The position numbers were made by a program, and so were the translations under genes. Shown in pieces: positions 4,791-7,359 of a stretch of 7,359 bases of DNA. Source of the DNA: Caldimonas sp. (GTDB lineage Bacteria; Pseudomonadota; Gammaproteobacteria; Burkholderiales; Burkholderiaceae_C); NCBI GenBank assembly GCA_030150305.1, contig JASLGD010000173.1, positions 1-7,359 on the forward strand, given 5' to 3'. Below the pieces are notes generated by a model. It was not told the DNA's origin and searched no databases. It saw only the letters and a program-made list of their open reading frames with translations. Every line of letters begins with the position of its first letter. Position 1 is the first letter of the stretch.

Positions 4791-7193
4791 ATGAAGACGA
4801 CGGTGCCCGGGTTCCTGCAGGGCGGCGGCGAGATGGGCGCGCTGATGCGCGGGCACGACTGGTCGCGCTCCTCGCTCGGCGCGCCCGCCGACTGGCCGCA
4901 GTCGCTGCGCACCGTCGTCCGCCTGATGCTCAACACCGGGCACCCGATGTACATCTGGTGGGGCCCGGAGCTCGCGTGCCTGTACAACGACGCCTACCGC
5001 GAGACGATCGGGCCCGAGCGGCACCCCGGCTCGCTCGGCCGTCCGGCGCGCGACGTCTGGAGCGAGATCTGGCCGATCATCGGGCCGCAGATCGAGCAGG
5101 TGATGGCCGGGGGCGGCGCGACGTGGCACGTCGACCAGCTCGTGCCGATCACCCGCCACGGCCACGTCGAGCAGGTCTACTGGACCTACAGCTACAGCCC
5201 GATCGACGACGAAGGGTCGCCGAACGGCATCGGCGGCGTCCTCGTCGTCTGCACCGAGACGACGAAGCAGGTCCTCGTCGCGCGCCAGCTCACGCTCGAG
5301 CGCGACCGGCTCGCGCAGCTGTTCGCGCAGGCGCCGATCTTCATGGCGCTGCTCGAAGGCCCGGCGCACACGATCACGATCGCCAACCCGGCGTACATGC
5401 AGCTCGTCGGCCACCGGCCGATCGTCGGCAAGACCGTCGCCGAGGCGCTGCCCGAGGTCGCGGCGCAAGGCTACGTCGCGTTGCTCGACCGCGTGTTCGC
5501 GAGCGGCGAAGCGTACAGCGCGAGCGGCGCGCGCTACGACCTGCAGCCGGCGCCGGGCGGCGCCGCGGTCGAGCGCTTCCTCGACTTCGTCTACCAGCCG
5601 ATCAAGGACGCCGACGATCGTGTCACCGGGATCTTCGTCGTCGGCGCCGACGTCACCGACCGGGCGCGCGCGTTCGACGCGATGCGCGAGAGCGAGGCGC
5701 GCTTTCGCGCCGCGCTCAAGGCCGGCCGGATGGGCTACTGGGAGACCGACCTCGTCGCGCGGACGCGGACGTGGTCCGACGAGGCGATGGCGCTGTTCGG
5801 CCTGGCGCTTCCAGACCGCAAGGGCACGCTCGGCGGCGCCGACGACGAGTTCGTCGCCGCGCTGCATCCCGACGATCGCGCCCTCGCGGCGCACTACCAC
5901 GAGCTCGCCAAGGACCACGACGCGTTCGCCGCCGACTACCGCGTCGTCCGCCCCGACGGCTCGACGCTCTGGCTGTCCGGCCGCGGCGCCGTCACCTCGC
6001 GCGGCGCCGCGGGCGAGCCGCTGCGGCTGATCAGCGTCATGCACGACGTCACCGAGGCGCGGCAGGCCGAGCAGCAACTCGGCGTCGAGCGCGAGCGGCT
6101 GCGCCTCGCGCTCGGCGCCGGCCGCATGGGCGCGTACGAGCTCGACATCGCGACCGACACGCTCTGGTGGTCGCCGGAGACATACGCGCTCTTCGGCGTC
6201 GACCCGGCGACGTTCACGCCGACGCGTGACAGCGTGATCGACCTCCTCGATCCCGAGGACCGGCCCGGGTTCGCGAAGCGGCGGCGGCAGGCGATCAACC
6301 AGCACGAGCCGTTCTTCGACGAGTTCCGGCTGCGCCGGCCGGACGGCAGCCGCATCTGGATCGGCTACCGCGGCCGCGCCGAATACGACGACCGCGGCCG
6401 GCCGGTGCGCACGTTCGGCGTCGTCATGGACATCACCGAGCGCAAGACGGCCGAGCAGGTCCTGCGCGACGCCGGCCGCGAGAAGGACGATTTCATCGCG
6501 ACGCTCTCGCACGAGCTGCGCAATCCGCTCGCGCCGATCCGCAACGCGGTCAACGTGCTGCAGCACCTGCCGGCCGGCGACGCGCGCGCCGCCTGGTGCC
6601 GCGACGTCATCGCCCGCCAGACCGCGCAGATGGCGCGGCTGCTCGACGACCTGCTCGACGTCTCGCGCCTGACGCGCGGCAAGCTGACGCTGCGCGTGCA
6701 GCGCCTCGACCTCGCGACCGTGATGGCGCGCGCGATCGAGATCGCGCAGCCGGTGATCGACGGCGCGCGGCACGACCTGACCGTCGACCTCCCGCCCGAG
6801 ACGCTCGAGCTCGACGGCGACCTGACGCGCCTCGCCCAGGTGTTCTCGAACGTGCTCATCAACGCGGCCAAGTACACGCCGCCGGGCGGAACGATCGCGC
6901 TGACCGCGGCGGCGGAGGGCGCCGCGATCGTCGTCAAGGTGAAGGACACCGGCATCGGCATCGCCGAGGAGCACATCGACCGCATCTTCGACTTGTTCGG
7001 CCAGGTCGAGTCGGCGAGCTCGCACGCGCAGGACGGCCAGGGCATCGGCCTCTCGCTCGCGCGCCGGCTGCTCGAGCTGCACGGCGGCACGATCGAGGCG
7101 CGCAGCGAAGGCCTCGGCAAGGGCAGCGAGTTCGAGGTGCGCCTGCGCGCGCGCGCCATCGGCGCCGCGCACCTGGCGCGCCCCGCCGCCTGA
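4791..7193 (+). CDS. Four-PAS soluble sensor histidine kinase
   Basis: The 800-residue product has four PAS-type sensory regions followed by a kinase core. Residues 1-160 form an N-terminal PAS-like unit typical of proteobacterial kinases (GGGEMGALMRGHDW, then MYIWWGPELACLYNDAYRETIG). PAS2 spans about 170-292, PAS3 about 300-422 (FRAALKAGRMGYWETD to VMHDVTEAR), and PAS4 about 432-552 (LRLALGAGRMGAYELD to VVMDITERK). HisKA contains FIATLSHELRNPLAPIRNAV with phospho-acceptor His574. The ATPase domain shows the N box with Asn691 (NVLINAAKYTPPGG), G1 DTGIGIAEEHIDRIFDLFGQ (719-738) and G2 GQGIGLSLARRLLELHGGTI (749-768). All residues needed for autophosphorylation are present. There is no transmembrane segment, so it senses a cytosolic signal such as redox state, light or a small ligand; the cofactor is not evident. 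The protein ends just past the ATPase domain with no receiver domain, and no response regulator is adjacent. The ATG at 4791 fits the family start, although no Shine-Dalgarno sequence is visible. Confidence 0.95.
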   Translation: MKTTVPGFLQGGGEMGALMRGHDWSRSSLGAPADWPQSLRTVVRLMLNTGHPMYIWWGPELACLYNDAYRETIGPERHPGSLGRPARDVWSEIWPIIGPQIEQVMAGGGATWHVDQLVPITRHGHVEQVYWTYSYSPIDDEGSPNGIGGVLVVCTETTKQVLVARQLTLERDRLAQLFAQAPIFMALLEGPAHTITIANPAYMQLVGHRPIVGKTVAEALPEVAAQGYVALLDRVFASGEAYSASGARYDLQPAPGGAAVERFLDFVYQPIKDADDRVTGIFVVGADVTDRARAFDAMRESEARFRAALKAGRMGYWETDLVARTRTWSDEAMALFGLALPDRKGTLGGADDEFVAALHPDDRALAAHYHELAKDHDAFAADYRVVRPDGSTLWLSGRGAVTSRGAAGEPLRLISVMHDVTEARQAEQQLGVERERLRLALGAGRMGAYELDIATDTLWWSPETYALFGVDPATFTPTRDSVIDLLDPEDRPGFAKRRRQAINQHEPFFDEFRLRRPDGSRIWIGYRGRAEYDDRGRPVRTFGVVMDITERKTAEQVLRDAGREKDDFIATLSHELRNPLAPIRNAVNVLQHLPAGDARAAWCRDVIARQTAQMARLLDDLLDVSRLTRGKLTLRVQRLDLATVMARAIEIAQPVIDGARHDLTVDLPPETLELDGDLTRLAQVFSNVLINAAKYTPPGGTIALTAAAEGAAIVVKVKDTGIGIAEEHIDRIFDLFGQVESASSHAQDGQGIGLSLARRLLELHGGTIEARSEGLGKGSEFEVRLRARAIGAAHLARPAA

Positions 7194-7214
7194 ACCGTCG
7201 ACGCGGAGGACGAC

Positions 7215-7222
7215 GGAGAGGA
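7215..7222 (+). promoter_or_regulatory. Shine-Dalgarno-like GGAGAGGA before a GTG
   Basis: GGAGAGGA lies 8 nt upstream of the GTG at 7231, good spacing for a ribosome site. It sits in the 37-bp gap after the kinase stop and is the main reason to suspect a gene start at the right edge. Confidence 0.4.
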
Positions 7223-7230
7223 CTCGCGAC

Positions 7231-7359
7231 GTGAGACGCCGGGCGCGCGCACCTTCGGGCCGTCGGCCGCGACACGGCGGCGCCGGTGCGTGGCGCGCCG
7301 GCGGCGGCCGCGGCGCCGAGCGACGCGCGATCGCCGCGGCGCTGACGCTGCTGCTGCAC
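7231..7359 (+). CDS. Possible 5' end of an unidentified gene, cut by window edge
   Basis: A frame from GTG at 7231 stays open for 43 codons to the window end. It begins MRRRARAPSGRRPRHGGAG and ends RRAIAAALTLLLH, which looks like a basic leader entering a hydrophobic signal or membrane segment. Support comes from GGAGAGGA 8 nt upstream and from mostly G/C third positions, almost complete in the last half. It would start 37 bp after the kinase stop, so co-transcription with the kinase is possible. Against it, the Arg/Gly-rich start is what random GC-rich DNA also encodes. No family is recognised, and it does not resemble a receiver domain. Confidence 0.35.
   Translation, partial: MRRRARAPSGRRPRHGGAGAWRAGGGRGAERRAIAAALTLLLH

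Noticed and set aside
4548..7172. 874-codon minus-strand open frame opposite the histidine kinase
   Set aside because: Arg/Ala/Val-rich composition without motifs; it is the antisense shadow of a kinase gene with all its catalytic motifs.

Overview
The window is very GC-rich (roughly 70%) and bacterial. The best guess for its source is a betaproteobacterium, probably Burkholderiales. This rests on a Bug-family solute receptor (hugely expanded in that group), a small DOPA-dioxygenase-like protein, a bacterial Ku protein, a soluble multi-PAS histidine kinase and strongly GC-biased third codon positions. No lineage marker such as rRNA is present, so the placement is inference.

Layout. Three genes lie on the minus strand and read leftwards from about 2430: a periplasmic Bug/TctC receptor (1461-2429), a DOPA 4,5-dioxygenase family protein (1013-1387) and Ku (17-805). 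A 232-bp divergent intergenic region (2430-2661) separates them from the plus-strand genes. Those are a secreted S53 (sedolisin/kumamolisin-type) acid peptidase with signal peptide and propeptide (2662-4623), a four-PAS cytosolic sensor histidine kinase (4791-7193) and a possible GTG-started gene cut by the right edge (7231-7359). No gap reaches 300 bases; the gaps are described as regulatory, repeat or hairpin features.

How the genes fit together. Nothing forces them into one pathway. The receptor and the dioxygenase-like gene are 73 bp apart and co-oriented, so uptake of an organic acid followed by aromatic ring chemistry is conceivable. Ku is the DNA-end-binding half of bacterial non-homologous end joining; its partner ligase (LigD) is not visible but could lie beyond the left edge. 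The peptidase and kinase are separated by a 167-bp gap holding a 26-bp tandem repeat and a strong hairpin, which argues against simple operon coupling. No response regulator for the kinase is in the window.

No clearly new multi-gene system is visible. The most notable items are the three-copy 26-bp repeat with its hairpin, a two-cysteine insertion in the peptidase, the orphan four-PAS kinase with two similar adjacent PAS units, perfect 12-bp palindromes in two intergenic regions, and genes lacking Shine-Dalgarno sequences with -10-like hexamers close to their start codons.
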